Part shown: positions 45,643-55,275 of the stretch, piece by piece
How the letters are laid out: each line of letters opens with the position of its first letter
Position numbering within the stretch: position 1 is the first letter of the stretch
Source: Chitinophagaceae bacterium
GTDB lineage: Bacteria; Bacteroidota; Bacteroidia; Chitinophagales; Chitinophagaceae
NCBI GenBank assembly: GCA_025934485.1
Contig: JAICXX010000003.1
Span: forward strand, 43,246-107,245
Direction of reading: 5' to 3'
Length of the DNA: 64,000 nucleotides
Position numbers and translations under genes: made by a program
The notes under the pieces: generated by a model
What the model was told of the DNA's origin: nothing
Databases searched by the model: none
The model's input: only the letters and a program-made list of their open reading frames with translations

Positions 45643-48600
45643 TCATCGGATCAAAGTTATATCCCCTTTCTTGCTGATTTTCGACCCATTGGTGAACTCC
45701 GCTTCCAGGGTATATCCATAGACATCCATGGGCTGCGGCGACCCCTGATACGTGCCGTCCCATCCCACATTGGGATCGTCCGACTCGAAGACCAGCTTCC
45801 CCCAACGATTATAGATGCGAAAATCCATATGTAATATACCGAAGCCCATGACTTTGACTATCGCGTCTTGCCCAAACCGCCCCGGTGTAAAAGCGTTCGG
45901 CACATCCAGCAACGGACTGATCAATGCCGCCACCGGCTGACAAACGGTATCCGTGCAGCCGGACTGGTTGGTCGTCACCAAACACACGACAAAACTATCG
46001 GTCTCATTGTACAAATGCATCACCGTATCCATGCTCGCCGTCGTCGTGGTATCCCCATCCCCGAACGACCACTGATAGTTCACGCCACCCACAGAGCCAT
46101 TCTGAAAGACTATCGCCTTATTGGAGATCGGTGGGTCAGGCGCATATGTAAACCCCGCCGTGGGCCGCCCACTCACCGTGATGGTAAAGCTGGTATCGCT
46201 CGCCTTGTTACACGTGCTGGGGTCCAGCTCGCTCAGCTGCACAATATAGGTCCCCGGATTCTGATAAAGATGCACCGGGTTCACCACACTCGTAGTATCG
46301 TCGGTGCCGCTCGTGGGATCGCCAAAATCCCACGCGAATGTCACCCCACCCAGCGAAGTATTGTTAAAGATCGCGTTATAGGGGGCGCAGCCATGCGCCG
46401 GCGTAATGAACTGAGCCTTGGCGACCGGCGAAACCCGTAAGGTCTGAACGGCGCTGTCCGGATAATTGCAGTAAGCCGTATCATCCAGGATCAAGCTGAT
46501 ATTATAGGCTCCCGGCCCGGGAAAACTATGGTTCACCGATCCCATGCCATCCTGCACCTCCGGGCTGTTGTCGCCAAAATCCCAGACGAACGAATTAGGT
46601 CCAAAAGGCTTCCCCGCAGGCGGCACAGAAGTATTGGTGAAGTCATATACCAAACTGGTGCAGGGCGCACCGGGGTCCTTCATGAGGGTGAAATTCACCG
46701 TCGCCCTGTCCGTCCGGGCGATCACATGCCGGTAAGACGTATCGGCGATATTACAGCTGCTGGAATCTATCGCCACCATCATCACCGTATACGTTCCCGG
46801 ATTGGGATAGGTATGATACACCACATAGCTCGTCGTAGCCGTATCCGGCGTCCCATCCCCGAAATTGAAAATATACGATTTGGCATTCCGGATAGTATCC
46901 ATCAACTGCGTGTCCATCGGGATACACCCGGACGTGTCACCCAACCTGCCATTCACCGAAGCCCGCAAACCGGCGGCGACCCCGGCAAAGTTAAATGCGA
47001 TCTTCACCGCGGCCTCATTACAACCTTCGTTCCCCGCACCATTCACCGGCGCCCATACACCCGGCGTCGTCGGATATCTTCCCGTGGCGCCGGGTCCGCT
47101 GCAGTTGGCACAGATGCCCTGGTAGATCACGCCATTCTGATCATACCGGCTGGTACCGCCGTCGACATGCTCGCTGATACTATGCGAATTGTCATTTTCA
47201 CCGAAAAATGTTCCATATAACAACGAGGCAGCGTCCCGTTTGAGCACGATAAAATAGAAATCACGGTTATCACTTATTCGCTTGGTGGCATTGGCCGTCA
47301 CCGGCATCCCAGCCGTCCCCAGCAACCCATAAGGATCGGATTCCCCGCCGATGATCCATCCGCCCCAGCCCGAAACATACACATTCTCGCAACGGTCTAC
47401 CAGGAAAGCTACCGGCGAGATATTCGGGTTCCCATGATTGAGACTCGACCCCGACCCAAACGTTGTGGAGTAAACGAAGGCGCTGAGATCGGGCTGCAGC
47501 TTCGAAACGAACTGCCGCGCGCCGCCGATGGAATAGGTCACATTGACCACCGGCCACTGCCCATAGGTGGTCCCCATCACATATGGATAACCAAACCGGT
47601 CGAATTGCAAACCATAGATGGCATCGCTGTAATTGGTCCCCAGGTACGTACTCCGCACCAGCGTGCTTCCATCCGCCGAGATCTCCGCGACATATCCGTC
47701 GCAGGTACCGCCGGCATACCCAGCCTGGATAACATTCGATTTATTGCCCGGGAAATTGGTGGAGGACGTTGCACCGCCTACATAGATATTTCCTGTAAGC
47801 GGATCGGCCTTGAGCACAAAACCCGCATCCGCACCCGTTCCACCCAAAAAGCTGGACCAGATCAGACGGCCGCAGTTGGGATCGATCTTCAGTACCACCG
47901 CATCCTGACTACCGCCCCCGAACCCCGGTTGAAAGACACTTCCCACGATCGGAAAATCCAGGCTCTGCGAGGCCGCCGCCACCAGGATATCGTTCTGCGC
48001 GTCGAGCACCACCTCGCTCCGCGAATCATCGCCGTAGTTCCGGATCAGGCTGTCCGTATGCTCGCTGTGGTTCCTGTTCTGATCCTCCATGTTGACACAG
48101 TCATTGCCGCTTCCGCCGATCCGCATACAGCCGATCAGCGCGGTCCCGGCCGAGTTGATCTTGGCGACAAACATATCCGCCGCCCCACCCGGCCCCGCCG
48201 TGGTCTTGAAAGGAAAATCAACCGAATAGGTCCTGCCCAGAACGATCAGGTTCCCCTGCGCATCACAGATCAAACTATGCGGCGTCTCGGAATCACTGCC
48301 GCCAAGATAGGTGGCATAGACCTTGGTAGTGCCGGTATTGTTGAACTTGATCAGCCCCACATCGAACGACCCGCCGCCATACACCGGCTTCAACTGCCCT
48401 GTGGTATATGGAAAGGCCGTCCCGAAAACGATCCCGCCGGCAAAGAAAGAGCCATCGGGACCCGGCGTTGCCGTGAACCCCCAGTTGCTGATCTTGCTGC
48501 CGGTAAACGTCACGAACACAATGGTGGGATCGATGATCAACGTGGCGCCCGGATCATGATCCGGAACCGAAAAGTTCACCGTATTGCCGTTCTTTATAAC

Positions 48601-49320
48601 ATATTTCGAAGAGATATCCGTACGTCCCTGGTCGTTATAGAGATAGGATGCGGGGGCGAGTTCGGTGACCGCTCCCACCGAGGTAGCTATCGTCAGCTTG
48701 CCTCTGTGCAGACTCAGCTTGTCCGGCCCCGTATAGTTCATGCGTATTTTGCTTACATCTCCACCGGGATGGACGATGATATCGTATTTGAGCTGCCCGT
48801 TGTTCGTATAGTAGCGGACATCGATATTCGGATACAAATTCTTATACGTCACGCCCTGGAAAACCCGGCAATTGGAGGCCCATTTGGACGGGTCATGCCC
48901 GATGAAATAGTTGTTGTAACCCGGCAACGGCTTGTCCGGCACGATCTCCACATGCTCACTCGCATCCGCAAAGCTCACCCGGTAAGCATGCGCCCGCAGC
49001 ATGTCCTTACCCGCGGCCGCCCCCGAACTAGCCACCGGCTCTCTCTTGGGACCCACGGAATTGTAGGAACCACCGCTCTTGGCCGGGACCCCATGATGGG
49101 CAAGCGTGAGCGCCTGCAAATCGGTAGTATCGTACAACATTACCGAAAAACCGGTCTTCTCCAGGAACAACGCCCCCGTGGGCAACTCCCCTTTGAACTG
49201 CACACGGGAATCCCATTGACCTTTGTTCTCGACAAATTCAATATTCGAAGCGCCCTGTTGGGCAAATCCTCGCAGGAAGGCTGTTACCAACCCCAAGACA
49301 ATATAGACCCCTCTCTTCAT
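45643..49320 (-). CDS. Large surface protein with beta-propeller, PKD repeats and type B T9SS domain
   Basis: A 1,225-residue exported protein. Signal peptide (VYIVLGLVTAFLRGFAQ), then a conserved N-terminal module (ASNIEFVENKGQWDSRVQFKG, about 22-260). SBBP/beta-propeller-like repeats follow (about 260-800), with ATYLGGSDSETPHSL and DRCENVYVSGWGGW. Four PKD-like domains come next (about 805-1140; FNFGDGTPDT, FVWDFGDN, FAWDFGDP, YQWSFGDG). The C-terminal ~80 residues are the type B sorting domain ending DITLIR. It is exported by T9SS and displayed on the cell surface. It is a paralogue of the next gene upstream, 4 bases away. Confidence 0.85.
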   Translation of the reverse strand: MKRGVYIVLGLVTAFLRGFAQQGASNIEFVENKGQWDSRVQFKGELPTGALFLEKTGFSVMLYDTTDLQALTLAHHGVPAKSGGSYNSVGPKREPVASSGAAAGKDMLRAHAYRVSFADASEHVEIVPDKPLPGYNNYFIGHDPSKWASNCRVFQGVTYKNLYPNIDVRYYTNNGQLKYDIIVHPGGDVSKIRMNYTGPDKLSLHRGKLTIATSVGAVTELAPASYLYNDQGRTDISSKYVIKNGNTVNFSVPDHDPGATLIIDPTIVFVTFTGSKISNWGFTATPGPDGSFFAGGIVFGTAFPYTTGQLKPVYGGGSFDVGLIKFNNTGTTKVYATYLGGSDSETPHSLICDAQGNLIVLGRTYSVDFPFKTTAGPGGAADMFVAKINSAGTALIGCMRIGGSGNDCVNMEDQNRNHSEHTDSLIRNYGDDSRSEVVLDAQNDILVAAASQSLDFPIVGSVFQPGFGGGSQDAVVLKIDPNCGRLIWSSFLGGTGADAGFVLKADPLTGNIYVGGATSSTNFPGNKSNVIQAGYAGGTCDGYVAEISADGSTLVRSTYLGTNYSDAIYGLQFDRFGYPYVMGTTYGQWPVVNVTYSIGGARQFVSKLQPDLSAFVYSTTFGSGSSLNHGNPNISPVAFLVDRCENVYVSGWGGWIIGGESDPYGLLGTAGMPVTANATKRISDNRDFYFIVLKRDAASLLYGTFFGENDNSHSISEHVDGGTSRYDQNGVIYQGICANCSGPGATGRYPTTPGVWAPVNGAGNEGCNEAAVKIAFNFAGVAAGLRASVNGRLGDTSGCIPMDTQLMDTIRNAKSYIFNFGDGTPDTATTSYVVYHTYPNPGTYTVMMVAIDSSSCNIADTSYRHVIARTDRATVNFTLMKDPGAPCTSLVYDFTNTSVPPAGKPFGPNSFVWDFGDNSPEVQDGMGSVNHSFPGPGAYNISLILDDTAYCNYPDSAVQTLRVSPVAKAQFITPAHGCAPYNAIFNNTSLGGVTFAWDFGDPTSGTDDTTSVVNPVHLYQNPGTYIVQLSELDPSTCNKASDTSFTITVSGRPTAGFTYAPDPPISNKAIVFQNGSVGGVNYQWSFGDGDTTTTASMDTVMHLYNETDSFVVCLVTTNQSGCTDTVCQPVAALISPLLDVPNAFTPGRFGQDAIVKVMGFGILHMDFRIYNRWGKLVFESDDPNVGWDGTYQGSPQPMDVYGYTLEAEFTNGSKISKKGDITLIR

Positions 49321-49324
49321 TACG

Positions 49325-52300
49325 TTACCTTATGAGCGTAATATCCCCTTTTTTTCTGACATGCGTCCCATCCGAGAACTCCGCCTCCAGCGTATACCCA
49401 TAGACATCCATAGGCTGCAGATTTCCCTTATATGTACCATCCCATCCATCATAGGGATTATCGCTTTCAAAAACTACCTGTCCCCATCGGTTATAGATCC
49501 GCCACACCATATGTGTGATGCCGAATCCGACGACCTTGATCACGGCATCGACCCCGAACCGCCCGGGCGTAAACGCATTCGGCACATCCAGCAACGGATT
49601 CACCACCGCCGGAATAAGCTGGCAGGCCGTATCCGTACAGCCGCTCGCATTGGTCACGACCAGGCATACCTGGAACGTGTCCGTCTTATTGTACTGGTGG
49701 ACCACGGTATCCGGCTCCGTCTTCGTCTCCGACGTACCATCTCCGAAGAACCACTGATATTTCACCGACGGCGACGAGGCATCGGTAAAGACCGTTGGCG
49801 TATTCGGCGGCTGTGGCGGCTCCGGCGAATACGTGAACCCCGCCGTCGGCTTACCCTGCACCGTGATCGTGAACGACGTGCTGTCCAGGATGTTACACGT
49901 CGCTGAATCCACCGCCACAAGCGTGATGATATACGTACCTATATTCTCGTACAGGTGCGTTGGCGAGATGTCCACACTGTCGATAGGACTTCCGTCACCG
50001 AAATTCCAGTAAAAGGTCTGCCCCGCGATCGACGTATTCGTAAAGACCGCATTGTACGGCGCACACCCCAGCGCAGGCGTAGTAAACGCGGCCTTCACAT
50101 TTTGCGCGACGTAGAGGATCTTTAGAGTGTCCATCGGCGAGTTGCAATACGTCGTGTCCGCTAGCGTCAAGGTCACCTTATAGGGCCCCGGAGCAGGATA
50201 ACTATGCGTAGGCTGCTTCCCTACCGGATCACCGATCTCCGTGGTCCCATCCCCAAAGCTCCAGTTGAATGCCGTATCGCTAAAGGGATAGGCGGCAGGA
50301 GCAGTGCTGAGATTGGTTAGAATATAGCTCATCGAAGTGCACGGCGGAACTTTACTGTAGTCGAAATTTATCGAGGCCGGATTGTTCCCCACGACAATGG
50401 TATGCGTCACCGTATCCGCCACATTACAGGAGTTGCTGTCGATGGCGATCAGTGTCACCAGATAAGTACCCACATTGTTATACGTATGCTGCTCGGTATC
50501 ATTCGTAGTCGCAACGATCGTTCCATCGCCAAAGTTCCAGATATAGGATTTGGCATTGCGGATGGTATCGGAAAGAGTGGCATTCAACGGCACACAGCCC
50601 ACACTATCACCGCGGCCATGCGTAACGACCTTTAACCCTGCCGCCACCCCCGCGAAATTGAAAGCGATCTTTATCCCGGCTTCATTGCAACCCGCGCCGT
50701 TGAATGGGCTCAAAGCGCCATTGTTCGGAAAAGCACTGCCCGGCGTGGTAGGGAATTTGGCAACGCCACCACAGTTGGCGCAAATAGCCTCATAGATCAC
50801 CCCCTGCTGATCGAAGCGGCTTGTACCCCCATCCACGTGATCCCCGAGACTCTGCTCATCCTGACTGACGTACTTCTCCACCTGGCCGAAAAAGCTCCCA
50901 TAAAGCTGGCCCGCCGCATTCTTTTGCAAAACAAAAAAATAGAAATCCGCATTATCCGTCGTGGAACGGAGCGCGCCGCCCGTCGCCGTCAATCCATTGG
51001 TGCCCGAGTTCAAATAACCCTCGTCTATGTCGATACCCCCACCCCAACCGCTGACATAGACATTCTGACAGCGGTCGACGAGGAATGCCGTGATCGAGAT
51101 ATTGGGATATTTCGTATTACCCGGGCCGAAATTCGCCGAATACACGATGCCCGAGAGATCGGGTTGCAACTTGGTAATGAACTGCTTGCCCGAGGCCTGG
51201 TTGCCGCCCGCATTGAACGGCGAATTGACCACCGGGATCACGGAATAGGTGGTACCGGCGATATAAGGATAACCGTATTTGTCGAATCCGATGCCGTAAA
51301 TAACATCGGTACTCGGAGTCCCGAAATACGCGGACCGCATCAGCGTACTGCCATCGTTGCTTATCTGCGCGATAAACCCATCGATCCCGCCATTGTTCGT
51401 GGCCGTCAGCGTCGAAGCCGTTCCGATGGTCTTCTGCAGATCCGCGGACGCCGTAGCCCCCGCCACCCAGATCGTATTATCGATAGGACTCAAAGCCAGA
51501 CAAAAAGCCGCGTCCGAATTGCTTCCGCCGATAAAGCTGCTGAACAACACCGATTTCACATCCGGGGAAAGCTTGAGCACCACGCCGTCCTGGTCGCCGC
51601 CACCCCACTTTGGCTGAAAGACACCGCCCGTCACCGGAAAATCCGAACTGCGGGTACAGGCAGCCAGATAAATATTGTTGTTGGCATCCAGCACGATCTC
51701 GCTCCGGCCGTCATCCCCATAGTTCAACCGCAACTCTGCTGTACCCGTTTGATCCAGGTATTTCGGGGAATAGTTGACCCCGTCATCTCCGGATCCGCCG
51801 ATCTTCATCGCCCCCAGTAACGTTTTCCCATCGCTGCTCAATTTCGCGACAAAAAGATCCAGACCGCCGCATGGACCGAACGTGGGCAGCGTCACACCGC
51901 CAAAAGTAGCCGAACTGGTCCGCCCCGTCACGATGAGGTTTCCACTGGCATCGCAAACCATACTATGCGGCTGCTCATTGCCCGTACCGCCCAGATAGGT
52001 AGCCCATAATTTTACCGATCCTATCGAATTGAATTTGGATATCCCCACGTCATAATGATAATAGGCCGGATAAGGCCCCGTCCTGTTCGTGCCGCCATAC
52101 CCCCCTTCTGTGGCATCTCCACCCGCAAACGTGCTTTGAAAAACGCCGGGTGTCGTGCCATATTCGTTCCCGCTGTTGCTCGCATTATAATCAAGCACGA
52201 TACCGCCCAGGAACATGTTCCCGGCGCCATCATACGTAGCCGTATATCCCCAGTTGTCGGAATGACTCCCGGTGAACGTGCAAAAGACCTCCGTAGGATC

Positions 52301-53089
52301 GATCACGAGGATCGAATTGGGATCATACTGCCCCAGCTTGAACCGCACCTTGTTCCCCTCGACCATGTACCTACAGTCCACCGGGACCCGCCCCTCCTGC
52401 GTCGCCTGAAAGGACTTCGGCTCCAGCTCCCTTACGTCGCCCACCGTGGTGTGCACACGCAGCTGCCCCTTATGCAATAACAGCTGACTCTGCCCATCGT
52501 ACCGCAAGACGATCTTACCGGGATCAGCCCCCGGATGGATGATCAGATCGTATTTGATAAAACCCGCTTCCGAATAGTAATGCAGATCGATGCCGTCATA
52601 TAGATTTTTATACGTAATCCCCCGGAAGACCCCGCAATTACTTGCCTTTGCGCCGCCGTTGAGATAATGATTGCGATTCGCAAAGGGCTTTTCCGCTACC
52701 ACCTGCGCATGAGGATTGCTGTTCTCGAAACTCACCCGGTAAACCTGCGAATGAAGCAGGAACGGATCATCCGCGGCTCCCGAACCGGGACCGCTGCCCG
52801 GATGCCCCTTGAAAGCAGCCGACCGGATCATCGGCCTGCCGCCTTTCACGCCGCCGCCACCACCATGCAATAGCTCATGGATGCGCTTCAGATCATTGGT
52901 ATCCTGTTGTAAAATGGTAAACCCGTTGTTCTTAATAAAGATCTTCCCGGCGTTAAGATCGGCCCGGTACAAGATCGATGTATCCCATTGCCCCTTGTTC
53001 TCTACAAATTCGACATAGCCACCGGATTGGGCGGAGAGGCGAAGGACCCATAAGATCAGACACGTAACAAATAGGCACGTTCTTGTCAT
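49325..53089 (-). CDS. Large surface protein with beta-propeller, PKD repeats and type B T9SS domain (paralogue)
   Basis: A 1,254-residue protein with the same layout as its neighbour: signal peptide from the ATG at 53089 (MTRTCLFVTCLILWVLRLSA), VEFVENKGQWDTSILY, a beta-propeller region (ATYLGGTGNEQPHSM, DRCQNVYVSGWGGG), four PKD-like domains (YIWNFGDGTI, FNWSFGDGT, FYWNFGDGSP, YQWFFGDGTS) and a type B domain ending DITLIR. A GTG at 53098 could also start it, but it overlaps the recG stop. The two proteins differ most in the propeller insertions. Tandem duplication is evident. Confidence 0.85.
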   Translation of the reverse strand: MTRTCLFVTCLILWVLRLSAQSGGYVEFVENKGQWDTSILYRADLNAGKIFIKNNGFTILQQDTNDLKRIHELLHGGGGGVKGGRPMIRSAAFKGHPGSGPGSGAADDPFLLHSQVYRVSFENSNPHAQVVAEKPFANRNHYLNGGAKASNCGVFRGITYKNLYDGIDLHYYSEAGFIKYDLIIHPGADPGKIVLRYDGQSQLLLHKGQLRVHTTVGDVRELEPKSFQATQEGRVPVDCRYMVEGNKVRFKLGQYDPNSILVIDPTEVFCTFTGSHSDNWGYTATYDGAGNMFLGGIVLDYNASNSGNEYGTTPGVFQSTFAGGDATEGGYGGTNRTGPYPAYYHYDVGISKFNSIGSVKLWATYLGGTGNEQPHSMVCDASGNLIVTGRTSSATFGGVTLPTFGPCGGLDLFVAKLSSDGKTLLGAMKIGGSGDDGVNYSPKYLDQTGTAELRLNYGDDGRSEIVLDANNNIYLAACTRSSDFPVTGGVFQPKWGGGDQDGVVLKLSPDVKSVLFSSFIGGSNSDAAFCLALSPIDNTIWVAGATASADLQKTIGTASTLTATNNGGIDGFIAQISNDGSTLMRSAYFGTPSTDVIYGIGFDKYGYPYIAGTTYSVIPVVNSPFNAGGNQASGKQFITKLQPDLSGIVYSANFGPGNTKYPNISITAFLVDRCQNVYVSGWGGGIDIDEGYLNSGTNGLTATGGALRSTTDNADFYFFVLQKNAAGQLYGSFFGQVEKYVSQDEQSLGDHVDGGTSRFDQQGVIYEAICANCGGVAKFPTTPGSAFPNNGALSPFNGAGCNEAGIKIAFNFAGVAAGLKVVTHGRGDSVGCVPLNATLSDTIRNAKSYIWNFGDGTIVATTNDTEQHTYNNVGTYLVTLIAIDSNSCNVADTVTHTIVVGNNPASINFDYSKVPPCTSMSYILTNLSTAPAAYPFSDTAFNWSFGDGTTEIGDPVGKQPTHSYPAPGPYKVTLTLADTTYCNSPMDTLKILYVAQNVKAAFTTPALGCAPYNAVFTNTSIAGQTFYWNFGDGSPIDSVDISPTHLYENIGTYIITLVAVDSATCNILDSTSFTITVQGKPTAGFTYSPEPPQPPNTPTVFTDASSPSVKYQWFFGDGTSETKTEPDTVVHQYNKTDTFQVCLVVTNASGCTDTACQLIPAVVNPLLDVPNAFTPGRFGVDAVIKVVGFGITHMVWRIYNRWGQVVFESDNPYDGWDGTYKGNLQPMDVYGYTLEAEFSDGTHVRKKGDITLIR

Positions 53090-53103
53090 GATTAACACTA
53101 CTA

Positions 53104-55236
53104 CTACGAGATTTTGCTCCAGGCCGTTCTACCCTGCTGGGTCTGAAGAAAGACCTTGAGCTCCCTGTTCTCTTCCATGATCAGCTCGGGATCCTTTTCC
53201 AGCAATTCCATCGCCCGCTCACGGGCCAGCTCCAGCCACTCCCGATCCTGAACAATATTAGCGATCTTAAAGTTCAATAATCCGCTTTGACGGGTACCTT
53301 CAATATCCCCGGGTCCTCTGAGTTCGAGGTCCTTTTCTGCAATTTTGAAGCCATTGTTAGTTTCGGTGAGAATGTTCATCCGCTCCCGCGCTTCCTTTCC
53401 CAGCCGCGGGCTCGTTAAGAGGATGCAAAAGCTCTTTTCCGCCCCACGGCCAACCCTGCCGCGCAACTGATGCAACTGCGATAAGCCAAATTTCTCGGCA
53501 CTTTCGATCACCATTACCGTTGCATTCGGCACGTTCACTCCAACCTCTATCACCGTAGTAGCAACCATGATCTGCGTATCCCCACCGAGAAACCGCGCCA
53601 TATTCGTGTCCCGGATCTCCGCCTTCTGTCGCCCATCCACCCTGCTGATCCAATATTTCGGTTCGGGAAACCACGCCTTGATATTCTCATACCCCCTCTC
53701 CAGATTCTCATAATCCATTTTCTCCGACTCTTCGATCAACGGGAAAATAACGTATACCTGACGCCCCTTGCCGATCTCATGTTTCAGGAAATCCATTACC
53801 TGGGACCTCCTATCTTCGAAACGATGGACCGTAGAGATTGGTTGCCTTCCCGGCGGCAATTCGTCCATGACGCTATAGTCCAGATCGCCGTAAGCCGTCA
53901 TCGCGAGGGTCCGGGGGATCGGCGTAGCCGTCATGACCAGGACATGTGGTGGAACCGCCGCCTTTTGCCAGAGCCTGGCCCGCTGCGCGACGCCAAACCG
54001 GTGCTGCTCATCCACGATGGCAAGCCCCAATTGCCTGAACTGTACCGTCTCTTCCAGCACGGCATGCGTCCCGATAAGAATATGCAACCCGCCCTCACGG
54101 GCCATTTCCAACACCTCCTTCCTGGCCTTGGACTTTGAAGACCCCGTCAACAGTCGCACCTCCAGCGGCAGATCCTTCAGCAGCGCCGATATGCCCTCGA
54201 AATGCTGCCGCGCCAGGATCTCCGTAGGTGCCATCAAACAGGCCTGGTAGCCGTTATCCACCGCAAGCAGCATCGTGAGCAAAGCCACGATCGTCTTGCC
54301 ACTCCCGACATCCCCCTGCAACAGCCGGTTCATTTGCCGGCCCGTCCCGGTATCCTTCCGGATCTCCCGGAGGACGCGTTTCTGCGCCCCCGTGAGCTCA
54401 AAAGGCAAATGGCGGCTATAGAACTGGTTGAACAGCTCCCCCACCTGGGAAAAAACAACACCCTGTGAGCTCCGGTGACGCTTTGATTTGATCAGACCCA
54501 AACGGACCTGCGCCAGAAACAACTCCTCGAATTTCAGTCGCACCACTGCGGCCTGGTATCCCCCCGGATTTACCGGGAAATGCACCTGCCGGTACGCCTC
54601 ATACCGCGAGATCCACCGCGCCGGGTCGCCCGAGACCGGATCGCTATAGGTCATCACCGACTCCGGCAAATTCTCCGGCAGATCCTTCTCCTTCAACAAA
54701 CCCAGCAGCGTTTGCGTCAGCTTTCCCAACTGCCGCCCACCTAATCCTCTGACTTTCAACTTCTCCGTCGTCGGATATACCGGCTCCAGATGTTCCGGCC
54801 GCTCCGCGGCCGGCCCGGCATAAGCCTCGATCTCCGGATGCGTCAGCTGCGCGCTTCCCTGAAAAAAGCTCACCCGCCCAAAGACCAGGTAGTCTCCCCC
54901 GACCTGCACCAGCTTCTGGACCCCATGGATACCCTGGAACCATACCAGTTCCAGCGTACCCGAGGCATCCCGGATCTCCGCCACCAGCCGGCGACTTCGC
55001 TGCTGCCCTACGAGGTTGACACTGGTGACACGCCCGGCCACCTGGATGAATTCAACGTCCGGCCGGATCTCCCGGATCAGATTGACCCGTGTCTTGTCGA
55101 CATGCCGGTAAGGGAAATGCTCCAGCAGATCCCTGAAAGTGAAGATGCCCAGCTCCTTCTGCAATAGCTCAGCCCGCACAGGGCCCACGCCCTTGAGATA
55201 CTCGATGGGATTACCTAATATGGATGGAAGATTCAA
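53104..55236 (-). CDS. recG: ATP-dependent DNA helicase RecG
   Basis: Remodels stalled replication forks and Holliday junctions. The 710-residue protein has the N-terminal wedge domain (NPIEYLKGVGPVRAELLQ), a helicase core with Walker A LLQGDVGSGKT (about 305-315), DEQHRFG (about 405), the TATPIPRTLAM motif, and motif VI LHQLRGRVGRG. The C-terminus carries DLELRGPGDIEGTRQSGLLNFKIA. The start is a TTG, since no ATG precedes the conserved NPIEYLKG. A -7 element ends 5 bases before it. The stop is followed by two more TAG codons in frame. Confidence 0.94.
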   Translation of the reverse strand: MNLPSILGNPIEYLKGVGPVRAELLQKELGIFTFRDLLEHFPYRHVDKTRVNLIREIRPDVEFIQVAGRVTSVNLVGQQRSRRLVAEIRDASGTLELVWFQGIHGVQKLVQVGGDYLVFGRVSFFQGSAQLTHPEIEAYAGPAAERPEHLEPVYPTTEKLKVRGLGGRQLGKLTQTLLGLLKEKDLPENLPESVMTYSDPVSGDPARWISRYEAYRQVHFPVNPGGYQAAVVRLKFEELFLAQVRLGLIKSKRHRSSQGVVFSQVGELFNQFYSRHLPFELTGAQKRVLREIRKDTGTGRQMNRLLQGDVGSGKTIVALLTMLLAVDNGYQACLMAPTEILARQHFEGISALLKDLPLEVRLLTGSSKSKARKEVLEMAREGGLHILIGTHAVLEETVQFRQLGLAIVDEQHRFGVAQRARLWQKAAVPPHVLVMTATPIPRTLAMTAYGDLDYSVMDELPPGRQPISTVHRFEDRRSQVMDFLKHEIGKGRQVYVIFPLIEESEKMDYENLERGYENIKAWFPEPKYWISRVDGRQKAEIRDTNMARFLGGDTQIMVATTVIEVGVNVPNATVMVIESAEKFGLSQLHQLRGRVGRGAEKSFCILLTSPRLGKEARERMNILTETNNGFKIAEKDLELRGPGDIEGTRQSGLLNFKIANIVQDREWLELARERAMELLEKDPELIMEENRELKVFLQTQQGRTAWSKIS

Positions 55237-55241
55237 GTCTG

Positions 55242-55249
55242 CAAATGTA
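55242..55249 (-). promoter_or_regulatory. -7 element five bases before recG
   Basis: Minus strand TACATTTG, an exact TAnnTTTG, then five bases to the TTG start. The spacing is identical to that at the RlmI-type gene and implies transcription starting at or near the start codon. Confidence 0.5.
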
Positions 55250-55275
55250 CGAGAACTTCGGATCGCACTGGAAAT

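Noticed and set aside
45652..45659. TAACTTTG as a promoter for the PorP/SprF-like gene
   Set aside because: These bases are the codons of the ITL in the conserved DITLIR end of the surface protein, and no -33 match was checked at the right spacing; chance match is likely.
47434..49335. 633-codon plus-strand open frame opposite a large surface protein gene
   Set aside because: It is antisense to a gene with signal peptide, PKD and sorting domains; the translation is Arg/His/Ile-rich without any family motif.
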